In this document: positions 44,005 through 56,002 of the stretch, one piece after another | Position numbering within the stretch: position 1 is the stretch's first letter | How the letters are laid out: every line of letters begins with the position of its first letter | NCBI RefSeq assembly: GCF_010093595.1 | Contig: NW_022985454.1 | Coordinates: 735,473-799,472 of the forward strand | Reading direction: 5' to 3' | Length of the DNA stretch: 64,000 bases | DNA from: Mytilinidion resinicola | Taxonomy: Eukaryota; Ascomycota; Dothideomycetes; Mytilinidiales; Mytilinidiaceae | Translations under genes and position numbers: made by a program | Notes under the pieces: model-generated | The model's input: the letters and a program-made list of their open reading frames with translations, nothing else | The model's database searches: none | Told to the model about the DNA's origin: nothing

Positions 44005-45102
44005 ATGTCCGCAGTCCAGGCAGCTAAAGATCTTGCGGCCACCGCAACCTCTTCAATCACGAACCTCGTAAACGGCGCCAAGCTACCACAAAATCAGACC
44101 ATACTCATTTCTGGCGCCTCTGGTTTCGTCGCCGCACATGTTCTAAACTCCTTCCTTCAGCGCGGGTACAATGTTCGCGGCACTGTCCGGTCAGAAGCCA
44201 CCGCCGAAAAGGTCAAGCAGACACACTCCAAGTACCTCAAGCAATTGAGTTTCGCCATCGTCAAGGACGTAGCCGTCCCCGGAGCCTTCGATGAGGCCGT
44301 AAAAGATGTCGACGGCGTCGTCCACACCGCTTCTCCCTTTGTAATGGATGTCGAGGACAACGAGCGCGACTTACTAAACCCAGCCGTCAAAGGCACCACG
44401 GAAATCCTAAAGGCGATCAAGAAGAACAACCCCATCGTCAAGCGCGTTGTTATCACCTCCTCTTTCGCTGCCCTCGTCGACCTATCTCAGGGTACCCGTG
44501 TAGGCTACACATACACCGAAGCCGACTGGAACCCCGTGACTTGGGACGAGGCGAAGACGGGCCCCGGCGGCGTCGCGTACTGCGCATCCAAGGTCTTCGC
44601 TGAGAAAGCGGCGTACGAGTTCGTGGAGAAGGAGAAGCCGAACTTCACTATCTCGACAATCTGCCCGCCTATGATCTACGGCCCCATCGCGCAGAGCGTC
44701 ACTGACCTCTCACGCCTCAATACCTCGGCTGCGGATATCTATCGCTTGTTCAACGGAACAACGAAGGAGGTCCCCGCCACAGAATTCCCTGCGTACGCTG
44801 ATGTGCGCGACGTAGGCGAGGCGCATGTCCGTGCCTACGAGAGCGTGGGCGCGGCGCAGCAACGGTATTTTATCACTGGTGGCAATATGAGCTACCGGGA
44901 AATCTGCGAAATCATTCGCGAGGTGCCGGAGGTGAAGGAGAAGGTGCCGCAGGCTGCTCCTGGCTCAAAAGAGCCTGAGGTGTATAAGGTCAGCAATGCG
45001 AAGGCAACGAAGGAGCTGGGCATGACCTTCATCCCGCTTAGGCAGTGTATCATCGATACGGTGCACAGCTTGCTGAAGGTGGAACAGAGCGTTGGGAAGT
45101 AG
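44005..45102 (+). CDS. NAD(P)-dependent reductase, Gre2 / dihydroflavonol-reductase-like
   Basis: Single exon, 365 residues. After a 28-residue leader the extended-SDR fold starts ILISGASGFVAAHVLNSFLQ, with the GxxGxxA nucleotide-binding turn. VVHTASPFVMDVEDNERDLL and GTTEILKAI follow, as in Gre2 and cinnamoyl-CoA reductases. The catalytic YxxxK is YCASK, and the substrate-side block TICPPMIYGPIAQ is conserved. Gre2-type enzymes reduce aldehydes and ketones with NADPH; the substrate here is unknown. The gene converges on a short-chain dehydrogenase 425 bp away, and a Zn2Cys6 regulator lies 3 kb further, so a small metabolic cluster is possible but not shown. Start chosen at the first ATG, 24 bp after TTAGAATCGCC. 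Confidence 0.9.
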   Translation: MSAVQAAKDLAATATSSITNLVNGAKLPQNQTILISGASGFVAAHVLNSFLQRGYNVRGTVRSEATAEKVKQTHSKYLKQLSFAIVKDVAVPGAFDEAVKDVDGVVHTASPFVMDVEDNERDLLNPAVKGTTEILKAIKKNNPIVKRVVITSSFAALVDLSQGTRVGYTYTEADWNPVTWDEAKTGPGGVAYCASKVFAEKAAYEFVEKEKPNFTISTICPPMIYGPIAQSVTDLSRLNTSAADIYRLFNGTTKEVPATEFPAYADVRDVGEAHVRAYESVGAAQQRYFITGGNMSYREICEIIREVPEVKEKVPQAAPGSKEPEVYKVSNAKATKELGMTFIPLRQCIIDTVHSLLKVEQSVGK

Positions 45103-45527
45103 GAGGGTTTACCTCGCGTTAGTGTGTTTCCTTTTTGGCCTAGAGCAAACGGTGGTTTGTCCCTAGTATTTTTGAGAGAGCAGAATCTATTGAACCTCAT
45201 TTATATCTCAATCGATGTGTCTTTTTCTTGGCATCTGCTTACCAGTCACGGGTAATAACTGCCCCGTAACGGTTAGAATAACGCAAAGCATTTACACAAA
45301 ATTGGATTTCAATTGTCATCGCACTTTCATATGTTTGATATTCAATAACTACACCATATTAAAGAAAGCCTCCAGTTCTCCTTCCAAGCCTACTCTTCAT
45401 ATGCACTCCACAAGCATCCAATCCTATCTCGGCCCCGCGAAAACTACACCTACCACGCAACATCCTTATGATCATAACACGCAAAGCGCCCCTCCTCAGT
45501 CCTGATCGCGCCATCAATCTACAACAA
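45103..45527. other. Convergent 3' interval
   Basis: Between the stops of two convergent genes; no further feature seen. Confidence 0.6.
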
Positions 45528-46296
45528 TCACATCAGCATAATCCTCACCTCAAGCCAGACAACACGCCCACTCACCTCCTTCACAACCCCCCGAATACTA
45601 TCCTCCAACGTCACAGGCGCCAACCCCCCCTCCGCCGCCCGAAACACCGCCGCGCTCTCATTCCCCATATCCGTCTGCGTCCACCCGGGGCAAATTGGCA
45701 ACGCTACCAGTCTCTCATGCTCGAAGTGCAGCTTCCGCGTCAGGTAGTTGATGCTCGCCTTCGACGCCCCGTACGCGCCGGACGGCATCCCCCACTCCGG
45801 CCCCGCCTTGACGCTGCCCAGCGAGCTCGAAATGACGATGAATTTCGGCGCGGCGGATTTCTGGAGAAGGGGCCAGGTGGCTTGGAAGAGCAGTAAGGGC
45901 CCCAGAACGTTGATGTTCTGGTGGTAGAGGTACTCGTCGACGGTGATGTCGAGGACGGGGTTGAAGACGGTGACGCCGGCGTTGGCGATGACGAGGTCGA
46001 TGTGAGGGAATGAGGGGGGGAGGGCGGCGATGGCGGCTTTGGCGTCGGTGGGGGAGAGGGAGTCGATTTTGACGGTGAGCAGGGTGCTGCCGGTGCCTTT
46101 GGGGAGGGTTTCGAGGGCCTTGGAGTTGGCTTTGGGGTCGCGGACGGCGGCGATGAGGGTGGTGTGGGGGCGGGAGAGGTATTCGGCGGTGAGGGCGTGG
46201 CCGATGCCTGGGGATGTTAAAGTCTTTTTTGGGGGCTTAAGGGGTTGGTATACCTCTGTTGGCGCCAGTGATGAGGACGACGGTGTTTGTAGACAT
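45528..46296 (-). CDS. Short-chain dehydrogenase/reductase, norsolorinate-ketoreductase-like
   Basis: Exons 46296-46254 and 46207-45528 (46-bp intron) give 240 residues. The cofactor motif TGANRGIGHAL is split by the intron within the Arg-Gly codons, a common position in this family. IDLVIANAGVT supplies the NAG motif, FIVISSSLGSVKAG the catalytic Ser, and YGASKASINYLTRKL the YxxxK. PICPGWTQTDMG is the post-catalytic block. Close in type to fungal small SDRs such as the norsolorinic acid ketoreductase group, but that name says nothing certain on substrate. It converges with the Gre2-like gene. Confidence 0.9.
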
Positions 46297-48089
46297 TTTG
46301 AAGTGCTTTGGTTTGTGGTTCGAAAGGGTTCTAGAGGGTTAGCTGAATCGATAGGATATTGGTTGAGATGGTGTAGTGAGGCGTTGTCTGGTGTTTTGGG
46401 ATGCAATATAACGCGCCATGGTTGCCGTGTTTTATATCAATGGCAAGACCGATAGTCCATCCTTCTGCTTTCTATGATTTCTAACAACAGGATGTTTCAA
46501 TCCGCTCTCCGGTAACGACAGACCTGTAGAAAGTCAGAGTCGCGCGGGAAGGAGACAACTACAACGCCGCGGAGCGGACGCAGTAAGAACGCCGTGTAGT
46601 TGAAGAAGTACTTTGAGGCGTATTAACCACACTTCCAGTCCTGTGTCAGGCCATTGATCGCATTGGCTGGGGTGGCTAACAGAATCACCCCTGCTCGGAG
46701 GCGTATGAGTCTCCGCACCGAGCAAAGCGCTTCCCGCTCCGCTGACAAACACCGGTTCGCTGCGCATGTGAATGAGTGTACGATTTACACTATGAACTAT
46801 GTCATAAAACTTCATAACCTTGCGTTATTGAAGAGTCCTCCAAAGGGCAATTTGGATGTTTGATTGAACCAAGCCCAAGGTCTTTAAGGTGTTCATGCAA
46901 GCCCGACGCCGACAACTCTTAGCAGAAGGGATAGATTTGGTTATTACTAAGGGAGTTCTGGACTTAGAGGCGAGATGGCTGCAGTTGCCATAGATGCCAA
47001 CGGGGCATCTAGAAGCTGCTATCCACGACCGCAGCGAGGACTTGTTAAATGAACTTAGCTCAAAACCTGTCAGTACCACCTACATCGCCAGACTTCCAAT
47101 AGTCTTACTGATCGGAGGGAAGGCGGAGTAGCGTTCGAGTGCCGCGAAACATCACATCGAAAAGGTTTCTAGTGATTGCAAGAGTAACCGGGAAACGCTA
47201 TCCTTCGTTCGTCACTGCCGTAACAACTAGCTCTGGGATATTGAGACGTCTTGGTTGTCTGATACAGGTAGTAGCCACTCCAAGAGCTGGAGAAAGAAGA
47301 AGTTCATCCGCGGCTACTTCATCACTACCACGACTTGGAAGCATGCTTAGGGCGGAAAACTTGACTTTGGCTACCTGGACAACGCGAGGGTTATGCATGC
47401 CAGTGTCCTCGAAACGCGCCAAATCTATTTCCCGAACGTTATATGAAAATGACAATGGAGGTCAGCATCTTGAAGCTATACCGGTGCTTTTGCCACGGGC
47501 GGAAAAGGCCTGAGTAGTGCACCAGGTAAGATGCTAAAGAAGTTGATTCTGGTTACAAGAGTTGTTGATGTATCGATAAGGCACACGTCAATGGCGTTCC
47601 GCGTCCAGCCTACTTTAGACTATCAATAACCGTTTATAACCAGCACAACGTCGCTGTGATGCATTCCAGCTCGAGTGGCGAGAAGGCAGACTACGTGCGT
47701 CATGTCGTTGATAAGAAGTAGAGAGTAGAGGCGGTTTGGGGGATGAAAAAGATAAGTCAAGGTAAGTTCCGTCTCTTGGTAATAGGGCATTACAAATCAG
47801 AACTCGTCACCAATCAGACTGCTAGTACCTGGTATAGTAGATTTAGCGGGAAGCTAACCGCCTTTGAACATAGTCAAGGCGTAGTTGCTTAGCAACATTT
47901 ATAATCTGGATTCCGAACAAGCCTATATGGATGTCACAAGCATGTTTTTGTTCGCTTCATCTCGAAAAAGGATCGGAGAAATCGCTATTTGGCAATCCTA
48001 AGGAGTATAATTTATCATTGGGACTCCTAGCCTTGCTGTTTGCTTCAAGTGAACGTTCCAGCTTCTGAAGTCGAACCTCTTAATAAAAG
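46297..48089. other. Degraded interval, 1.8 kb
   Basis: A plus-strand protein-like stretch at about 46890-47090 (FMQARRRQLLAEGIDLVITK, then LEARWLQLP, a TAG, and MPTGHLEAAIHDRSEDLLNE) is broken by stops. A minus-strand frame at 47455-47198 also looks coding but lacks a domain. The region is probably a decayed gene or repeat next to the Zn2Cys6 gene. Confidence 0.4.
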
Positions 48090-50434
48090 ATGGGTACCGA
48101 AGCTACTGAAGAGTTGGTGGACACGAATCAGCTTGATACCACCAATCCCGGAGAAGTGTTCGATGATGACTACTTCAGTCCAGACTCCGCAGTACAGGCC
48201 AAAAAGGCCGCAGTTGTTGTACGCAAGTAGGAGGCAAATCATATGGCGAATACTTACAAATTGGTTAGGCGTGCGATCTTTGTAGAAAACGAAAGATCAA
48301 ATGCGATCGTGCCTCGCCGCAATGCTCAAACTGCGTGAGCTACCAAGCCAAATGCGTATTCACGCATAAGAAAAAGCCACGGAAGCTACCTCGCAGAAGG
48401 TAGTCTTGATATCTCCCTGAGGAGCTTTCACTCAGCTGATAACGACAGTGGAGAGCGCATCGATAAGCTTGAAACGCGCCTTCGGCACGTAGAAGCTATG
48501 TTGAGAAAAGACTTTTCCTCACAGGATCAAGGGAAAGAGAGCGCTCATCCTAAGATGATGCCCTTGGAAGCTCAGCGCGTGTCACCACTGCTAAAGCATA
48601 AAAGAGTAGCTAATCTAGACCTCATTGGCAATACCCCTGGCCCAGAAGTATCATCAACGATTCCTTCGACACCATCACAGGATTACGTTCAACTTACGCA
48701 CACCAACAGCTCACTTCGGACTGGACCTGGTGTAAATGATGTGTTAAAGCTTCCGCGCCACGCATACTTCCGTTTTCCTCCTAAGGACGAAGCAGTAAGA
48801 ATAGTCGCCGCCTACTTCAATGGCCCAAACAACGCTCTCCCCCTCTTCCACCCTGAAAGCTTCATGCAAAGATTCTATAGACAGTACGGGCAGGAGCAAA
48901 TAGACGACGACCTGGCTTGGTGGGCATCCTTAAATGTTGCAATGGCGCTGGCACTCCGACTTCACGCCGTGCCAGGGCTCACTTACGAAGAGCAAGATAA
49001 GAGAGCTCAACAGTATCTCCAGAACGCATTGACAGTCGTCTCCGACCTCACACTCTCCGAAAGCAGTCTTCTGGCCATACAAGCCCTGCTCGGCATTGTA
49101 CTATTACTACAAGGCACACCGGATCCCCGTCCAGGATCAGTGCTTCTCGCAGCGGCAATACGCCTATCAAACCATCTTGGAATGCATAGGAAAGGCTCCA
49201 ATCGTGATCTGGACACTGTTGCGGCGACCCAGCGCGAACGCGTGTTTTGGATCGCAGCTCTTCTAGACAAAGACTTCAGCATCAGAACGGAACAGCCACA
49301 AATGATCGACAACGACGACGTAGACAATGATCTACCGGAACAATCACCCCAAGATGGCCTGGGTTACGTTTATGCCCTAGACTCCTTCGCGAGGATCAAC
49401 TACTTCCGCCTCCGTGTCGAGCTCGCTCTCATCCAGGGCAAAGCATACAGGAACCTGTATTCCGCGCGCGCCTCGAAAAATGATGCGAACACACAACTTT
49501 CAACTGTGTTTGAGCTCCACCAGTCCCTCGTTCAATGGAAATCGGGTATCGATCCTCTTTTTTGGGCAGAGAATATTGCGACTTCCGTTCCGAAAGCAAC
49601 GATGATGCAAATGATCTTTTTGCACTTGGCATATTTCAATTGCCTGGCCACCGTGCATCGAGTATCTTTCCAAAACCGCTTATGGCAAGCAGCAGTGATG
49701 ATGCCACCAAGTCAGGATGGAAATCGTGAACCGGAATACGACCAGTGGTGTATTTCGGCTAGGAGATGCGCGGATGCGGCGAGGTCTTCGTTGCAGCTTA
49801 TGGAAATCCTGCCCTTGGAAGAGCATCCTTGTATCTGGTGGGTTTCGATCCTTCTCGACCTCGTACTTTATTTGCTGATATAGCATTCTTTCTCAGGATC
49901 ATGATGTCCTACTGTGTCTCCGCGATGGTAATCTTGATGGCTAGGATTATTCACACACCGACGCACGACAAAGCCCACTCAGATTTAGCACTCATCAAGC
50001 CGCAACTACAGCTTCTGTATTCATTGACTGAAAGAGCTCATGATGCTGGCTTTGAACGAATGCGAAGCTTCTGCTCAGAGCTAGAGCGACAAAGCGAGGT
50101 TGCTCTATGCAATACGGTCGAATTACCGAGCGGCACCATAAGCCTTAATGACAGTCAGTCTGAGAGCATGTTCCTTGGGACAAACATACTCGGAATCCAA
50201 TCGAATGACTTTCAGGGCTACGACTTACCCCCTTGGAATTCTCCGATGTCGGGTCTAGATCGTCTCAATAAGCAGAACCCTCCCAGCTCCGTGCAATTGG
50301 AGGATTGGAATGGAGTTCTTGAAAACACAGCATATAGTTTCCCATCAAATATGGATAGTGACGCATTTCAAGACGCATTAGAAATGCCAAGTCTCGAACT
50401 ATCATTTGTAGATATGGGAGAGTCTCTGCTTTAG
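48090..50434 (+). CDS. Zn2Cys6 transcription factor 1 (fungal-specific TF domain)
   Basis: Exons at 48090-48218, 48269-48399, 48449-49837 and 49897-50434 join in frame to 728 residues; introns are 50, 49 and 59 bp. The zinc cluster is C45-x2-C48-x6-C55-x6-C62-x2-C65-x6-C72 and begins exon 2. It is followed by a basic linker and a dimerisation helix ([18 protein letters not shown]). The middle homology region carries [40 protein letters not shown] and [17 protein letters not shown], the typical fungal_trans domain. Intron 3 is set so that CIW continues into IMMSYC; nearer acceptors cause stops. Such proteins are pathway-specific nuclear regulators; its target is not evident, although two oxidoreductases lie just upstream. 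Confidence 0.92.
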
Positions 50435-50701
50435 AAAAGAGGAGACGAATACTAGTATCTCCAATTTTGGGTTTGGTTCCCTACACTTTACTCTCGCTAT
50501 GAAAATGCACTTTCTGAAAGAAGACTCAAAGAGTCCCTAACTTCTACTTTAGTTCAACGCTTATGGATCTGACTCTACAGCTCTAAGTCGTGATTTTTTA
50601 TGACGGTCACGAGCCATAATCACGTGAGACTCACGTGGATATACTCTCTTGTCGTCCGAGGTCAACCGCCTCAAAAACAGAGATAACAGCAACATAACGT
50701 A
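50435..50701. other. Interval between TF1 and transposon
   Basis: 3' flank. Two CACGTG hexamers lie 11 bp apart near 50622-50639 (AATCACGTGAGACTCACGTG), an imperfect palindrome. Confidence 0.5.
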
Positions 50702-50742
50702 GTCGGCAAGAAAGCTGGCCAGGCAAGCATTTTGGCCACCCC
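50702..50742 (+). repeat. Left terminal inverted repeat
   Basis: Begins GTCGGCAAGAAAGCTGGCCA; partner at 52486-52526. Confidence 0.9.
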
Positions 50743-51128
50743 ACCAAGCCACCAAGCACAAGATAGCGAATTGCTCAACCATAACAAATTGTATTTAGTG
50801 TAGCTATCTACTAGCTAGTTGACTGCCGTCTAGGGTACGTATGTGCCGTGTGTTCAGTTGAAGTGCACATGCTGCACTTGCGTGGTGCTCGCTGCGGTCG
50901 CTCGGCCGCTGCCTCTGCTGCCCCCTCCGCTGCACCTGTTTAGCTAGTAGATGCACGAGAGGCCCCTTCTGCTCCTGATAGCACCCCTCCCCTAGCAATA
51001 TAGGTGCGCTTCTGTGCCCTTTTCCTTTTCTAGCGCTGGTTTTCCATCTGTAGCCTCTCAAATTCGTTAGTAAGTAGGGTAACCTTTAACATCGCCATTT
51101 CGCACCCCTTAGCAAGATAGCCAAGGGC

Positions 51129-52449
51129 TTATTCTGTTGGACTCGGTGGGCTATGCGTACGGCGCTTGAGATAGCGCTTTAGCAAAGCTGTCTGCTGCTG
51201 TAGCTCAATGATATTGTGTGGCGTTTCGGCTGCCCAGGATGCATTTAATGGCGGGCGTTGGGGTGGTGGTGTCTGATATTCAGCGTGCAGCTGTGCTAGC
51301 ACGCGATCAGGGCTGTATGGAACTAGGCCTGTAGCTGCAAATCCTGCCTGTATATTGTTCTGATGTAGTGCTGCCTGCCTGGCCTGCCTATACAACGGCA
51401 GGAATTCGTGTTTATAGATGTGATTGACGCCGCCGGCCATTATCTGTTCAACGCTGCGTCCGTAGGCCTGCTTCAACGCCGAGAAACAGCCTACATCTAG
51501 GGGCTGGAGTAGATGCAATAAATGCGCAGGCATACAGAGGACGACTATCTAATGATCCAGGCAGAACTGATCGAATTCGGGATTAACGTGGCTGCCGTGG
51601 CCATCTAGCACTAGCAGCCGATGCGTGCCAACAGTGCGATCCTTTGTATACTTGTGGAACACCTCTGCCAGCCAGGTAAGGCCTATTTCATTTGTCGTCC
51701 ATCTATTCTCGCCAACGCCAATTGACTAGTCGTGTGGAATGGTGTTGTACCAAGCAGCTTAGTGCATTACGGCCTCGAAGATGACAAGCGGTGGAATCGC
51801 GAACCCCAACGCGTTGATGCACTCGATGATTGTAACCCACTCTCGATTGCCTGGCTGTATAGTCCTAGGCTGGCCGGCCCTGATAGTTCCTGTAATAACT
51901 TGTGCAGTTGCAATAACGCCTATCTGGACTCCGGTCGCATCAAAATTGTAGACATCTTCATCTAGAATGCCGTATTAAATCTTAATGTCCTGGACGCGCT
52001 TAAACCAGGCGCAAATAAGCACAGGATCTTCGCACTTAGCACGCTGGTAGTCGTACTTGCGATTCTATTTAGATTGTAGGTTGTTGTGGCGCGTAATAAA
52101 GTTAGATGCCTATCGCTCACCAACTGGTTGCCCTCCAGGATGCTGCATCGCTAGCAGGCTCGCCATCTGCCGTACGGTCGCGATTTTGCGGTGGCATACC
52201 GCGTTGATCCATAAGTAGAATCTATTCCTTAAGGCTTTCTTCTTGTGCTGGGGTAAGACGGCGGTTGGATGCAGGAGAATTGCGCTTTGGCTTGATGCCC
52301 TTGACGCGTAGCTGGGCGGTGCTCCGGGGTACATCGAACAGGCTAGTGATCTTTCGAAAACTTATAGATTTGTCTTGCTTATGCGCCTTAATAGCGAGTT
52401 CAATTCTGCCCTCTTGATAGAGGGCCTCTTATTGTTGTGGCATAGGCAT
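51129..52449 (-). pseudogene. pogo/Fot1-type transposase pseudogene
   Basis: Order from ATG 52449: an N-terminal helix-turn-helix (ELAIKAHKQDKSISFRKITS), a CENP-B-like second HTH region, the first part of the DDE domain (DEDVYNFDATG), and LLVLDGHGSHVNPEFDQF with the second Asp. LLHLLQPLDVGCFSALKQAY completes it. Eight in-frame stops lie at 52429, 52222, 52110, 52065, 51975, 51759, 51726 and 51549 (lowest coordinate of each codon). Each is one C:G-to-T:A step at CpA from CAA, CAG or TGG. A one-base frameshift sits near 52190. The copy is dead; the 3' reading frame from 51533 down to 51129 stays open. Confidence 0.9.
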
Positions 52450-52485
52450 TGAGGTTGTAGTTGAGAAGCGCGTCGCACGTATGAT

Positions 52486-52526
52486 GGGGTGGCTAGGATG
52501 CTTGCCTGGCCAGCTTGCTTGCCGAC
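52486..52526 (-). repeat. Right terminal inverted repeat
   Basis: Reverse-complement copy of the left repeat, beginning GTCGGCAAGCAAGCTGGCCA on the minus strand. Confidence 0.9.
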
Positions 52527-52924
52527 TACCGTTGCTGATCAATCTGCAGAGTGTTGAATGCCATTAGGTTCCAACTTTCTCGCGGGGCTGCAGGAAGGCT
52601 GAAAGCCATACCCAATCCGCGTCCACCACGACTGCCCCAGCTGTCACCCCACTCGCCCCTTACTATACTACTTTGGGAGGTCTTGGCAGTGGATTGATTT
52701 ATTTCTTATCAATCAATCCAATGGATCCAAGGGCCTCAAACTCAAGCGGCCGGATTATTGCCCACGCTGGGGAATCATGATGTGAGAGTTTGTTTCATGC
52801 ATGAGGAAGGGCGTTTTAGCCAATAATCCCGAGCTACCCTGTAGGCATCAATCACTCAGACTCAGCCTTTACCCACTACTCTCCTCGAACTGCGGAAGTT
52901 GTCGCCATCACATAATCCATTATA
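52527..52924. other. Interval between transposon and HET gene 2
   Basis: Promoter of HET gene 2; the transposon inserted about 400 bp above its ATG. No TATA box is obvious. Confidence 0.5.
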
Positions 52925-55228
52925 ATGGAGTTTACAGCTGCTTTGTGTCCATCTTGCGAATCCATGTTTGACTGGGTAGGGACTGGCTTTGAGAAAGAAT
53001 GGAAAGCCTTCCGTACCCGTTGTACGGTACGGGTTTCTCAAGGGTACAACTTCGACAGTCAGTTGATCTGGTACGCGCTAACAGTGTCGGTAGAGAGGAT
53101 TCCAGTGATGAGACCGACGGGAAGTCTAAGAGTCGTGAAAGCGAAGCCCAGAATCGCGAAGATTACGAGGAAGGCGTTGACGTCGACGACTGCATTACTC
53201 AAGGAGACTTTCTTTTTCCAAAACATGATTCCGACAATGACCAGAGTGAAGACATTGGTATTGGGGAGGATGGTAGGCCTCGCGTTTCCGGGTGGGAAAA
53301 AGATGGCATGATAGAGTTTCCATCTAGGCCAGTCCAAGACCTTATCGAATTGGCACATACGTGCAGGATATGCAGGATTTTCCATCTGGCGGTCCTCAAA
53401 TACAACAAAGAGTCACCAGAACTTCCAGCCGTGGAAATCAATCCTAGCCTGAGAGTGTGGTATGAAGAAGACGAGAGACTTTGCCAGATCAACTTCGACT
53501 TCTACGACACCGAACAAAACCTTATCAACCAAAAAACCGGACATATCGAACTGCATCCTGTGTTAGGTATATATGTGGCGCAAAGTAAACCCATCGACGA
53601 AAAGCTAATCATGGTTAGATCCAGAACCCAGGATCCTACCAGCTACTGCCTCTACTGGACCTGAAATCTGGGCATGGTTACTTGAGTGTAAGAGCACATG
53701 TCTCAAGTCCCATTCGAAATGCCGTCAAGATCATAATGAGAAGTTTCTCCCAACACGGCTACTTGATATTGGGCCAGATCAAGGCTCCCGGATTAAGCTT
53801 ATCAGCAACGATGACATTCCGCAGAGCTCAGAAACACCTACGCAGTATCTCAGCTTGAGCCACAAGTGGGGAGACTCGAAATTTCTCGCCCTTACCTCAT
53901 TGAACATATCTCAACTTACGGCAGGCATTGACCTGAAGGAACTGCCTCAAACATTCCGAGACGCTGTCTTGGTCTCAAGACACCTCGGCCATCAATACCT
54001 ATGGATCGACTCCCTCTGCATCATTCAAGATAGTTTTGCTGATTGGGAACAAGAAGCATCAACAATGGGTCAGGTTTACCAGAATTCAATCTTTAACATA
54101 GCCGCCTCCGAGTCCGACGTATCAAGCCATGGCCTTTTCCGGCAAAAGGATAATTCTCTTTGGAAACCTTTCCGAATAAAATTCCGCACAAGCCTTATAG
54201 ACAAAGACTATTTTTGTTTCTATGACCGGTGGAAAGGCTTTGAGGATGAGACACCCCTCAATGCGCGTGGTTGGGTGCTTCAAGAACGCTTGTTGAGCCC
54301 TCGAACCATTCATTTTGCCACACCGGTATTCTGGGAATGCAGAGAATTGGTTGCATGTCCCGCAAAGATGCGCATCAGCCATCAAATCCCTCCCGAGTGG
54401 AACGTTAAGAAGATTTGGCCGAGTTGGTACTCCGAGCATTTTGACAACACCTGGGCAATCCTAAAATTTTGGGAAACTTCTGTGGGGAAGTATACTAAAT
54501 GCTCACTGACGAAGTCGTTTGACAAACTGATTGCGATATCTGGAATTGCCAGGGTGGTGCAGTCTATCTTGAATGATGACTATGTCGCTGGTCTTTGGAA
54601 GCATCACCTGATTCGCGGGTTGATATGGCATGTTCAGCCCAACAAGCCATTCATGATCGCTAAACCGTATAGAGGTAAGTCATGAAGATGATTGTCATTG
54701 CTGTTCTGACATGAGAAAGCTCCTTCGTGGTCATGGGCATCTATTGACGGCCCGATCGACACATCCCTCTCACAAAATGCCTGCAATCCTCTGGCTACCA
54801 TCCTAGCCTGCCAAACAACCGGCTCGAATGTCGACGTTTTCGGGAACCTCACAGATGGATTTATCGAGCTAACAGCGACACTAATACACATGCCAAGGGA
54901 AATTTACGCAGATCTCGAGGCAGACCCATATCTCGATTTTCGCGTCTCGTTTGAGACTGACCCTAATCCCTATAGTGAAGATATCTTTCTGCTGCCAATA
55001 TCGACTATTGGCTTTGACATTGTATCACAAAAGCTCTGCATATTTTGTCTTGTTGTTTCGCCGACTGGGCAGCGCCGCGGCTCAGCATGTTATCAAAGGG
55101 TTGGATCGGCCCTCCTCGACGCCAATGGAAATAGAATGGATTCAGGGATATATAATACGATGAATCTTCCAACCTGGGTGCCACCACCGTGGCTGAAAGG
55201 CGACACGGAGAGGTTGACGTTAGTTTGA
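52925..55228 (+). CDS. HET-domain gene 2, intact
   Basis: Exons at 52925-53026, 53098-53584, 53643-54674 and 54720-55228 join in frame to 709 residues; introns are 71, 58 and 45 bp. The N-terminus ALCPSCESMFD and the later HTCRICRIFHL form the Cys-containing lead-in typical of this class. An acidic linker lies between. TGPEIWAWLLECKSTCLKSH precedes the HET core: YLSLSHKWGDSKFLALTSLN, YLWIDSLCIIQDSFADWEQE, MGQVYQNSIFNIAASES and LNARGWVLQERLLSPRTIHF. After the last intron comes the diagnostic APSWSWASIDGP. HET proteins act in non-self recognition between fusing hyphae. Unlike HET gene 1 no stop interrupts it. The first intron's acceptor is the least certain splice site. Confidence 0.9.
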
Positions 55229-56002
55229 AGGCAACGTTATTCGCACCTTACGGAGGCGCTTCAGAAGTTGGAAATAAAGTTAGCCATCTTGGCCAACACG
55301 GAAGACCTAGGAACACTGGAGCAAAATCATTCTCGAAATGATCAGTAAAAAGACCAGCACAGACGTAGCAGGCTGATGGTGCATGGGCATAGCAGGACGC
55401 CGGAGAGGGCCAGACGACACATGGCAACGGGCGTAGCGGGTGAAGAGGATGCGGAAGAAAATGGCTGCTCCATCTTGGTTAGTGGGAGGGAAATACCGGC
55501 TGTACTCTGCGGGCTTGAGTATACAGACAGCAACTCCTGCAAGACATGGTCGGCCTTGTGGAGAGGGGAGGCCTGGTAAGGTACCGCGAAGCGGCGGCAG
55601 CTGTGAGGCGAGGTGTATCATGGCAGCGACCGGAGGAAGAGCAGCTCCTTGGGCAGGGCCGTGGGCTTCAAAGAGCAATTACTTGGCCTATGGCCACAAT
55701 CTAGCGTGCTAGGCTGTAGAGGTACTATGCACCGGGTTGGGGGCCCTCATTGCGCCTGACTCCCTGTTCGAGCTGCGGTGGACAAGGACACTGTCTGAAT
55801 ACCTGCCCGAGAGGACGGAGGGCTATCATGAGCTTAAGGAGCAAATAGGAAAGGGTGGTAGAATCTTGCGGCAGGCACGCGTCACGTCGTATACAGCCTC
55901 ACTCCCTCCTCGCTATACTCTATACATCATCATCTTCATCCCCATACCAGCGCTTACAGCCTCTACTCCATCATCATACATTATTCTCAATCACGCGCAG
56001 CC
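55229..56002. other. Intergenic, 0.8 kb
   Basis: ORFs on both strands without domains. 55890-56000 has a promoter look (CACGTCG, TATACTCTATACAT, CT-rich leader) in front of the zinc-finger pseudogene. Confidence 0.5.

Larger units (their letters stand above)
50702..52526 (-). mobile_element. Tc1/pogo (Fot1-like) DNA transposon, RIP-damaged
   Basis: Bounded by 41-bp terminal inverted repeats, 50702-50742 and 52486-52526, starting GTCGGCAAG on both strands with four mismatches, three of them C/T-type. TA flanks both ends (50700-50701 and 52527-52528), the target duplication of this superfamily. Length is 1825 bp, as in Fot1/Pot2 elements. Inside, on the minus strand, lies one transposase gene with many stop codons (separate entry). 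Confidence 0.92.
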
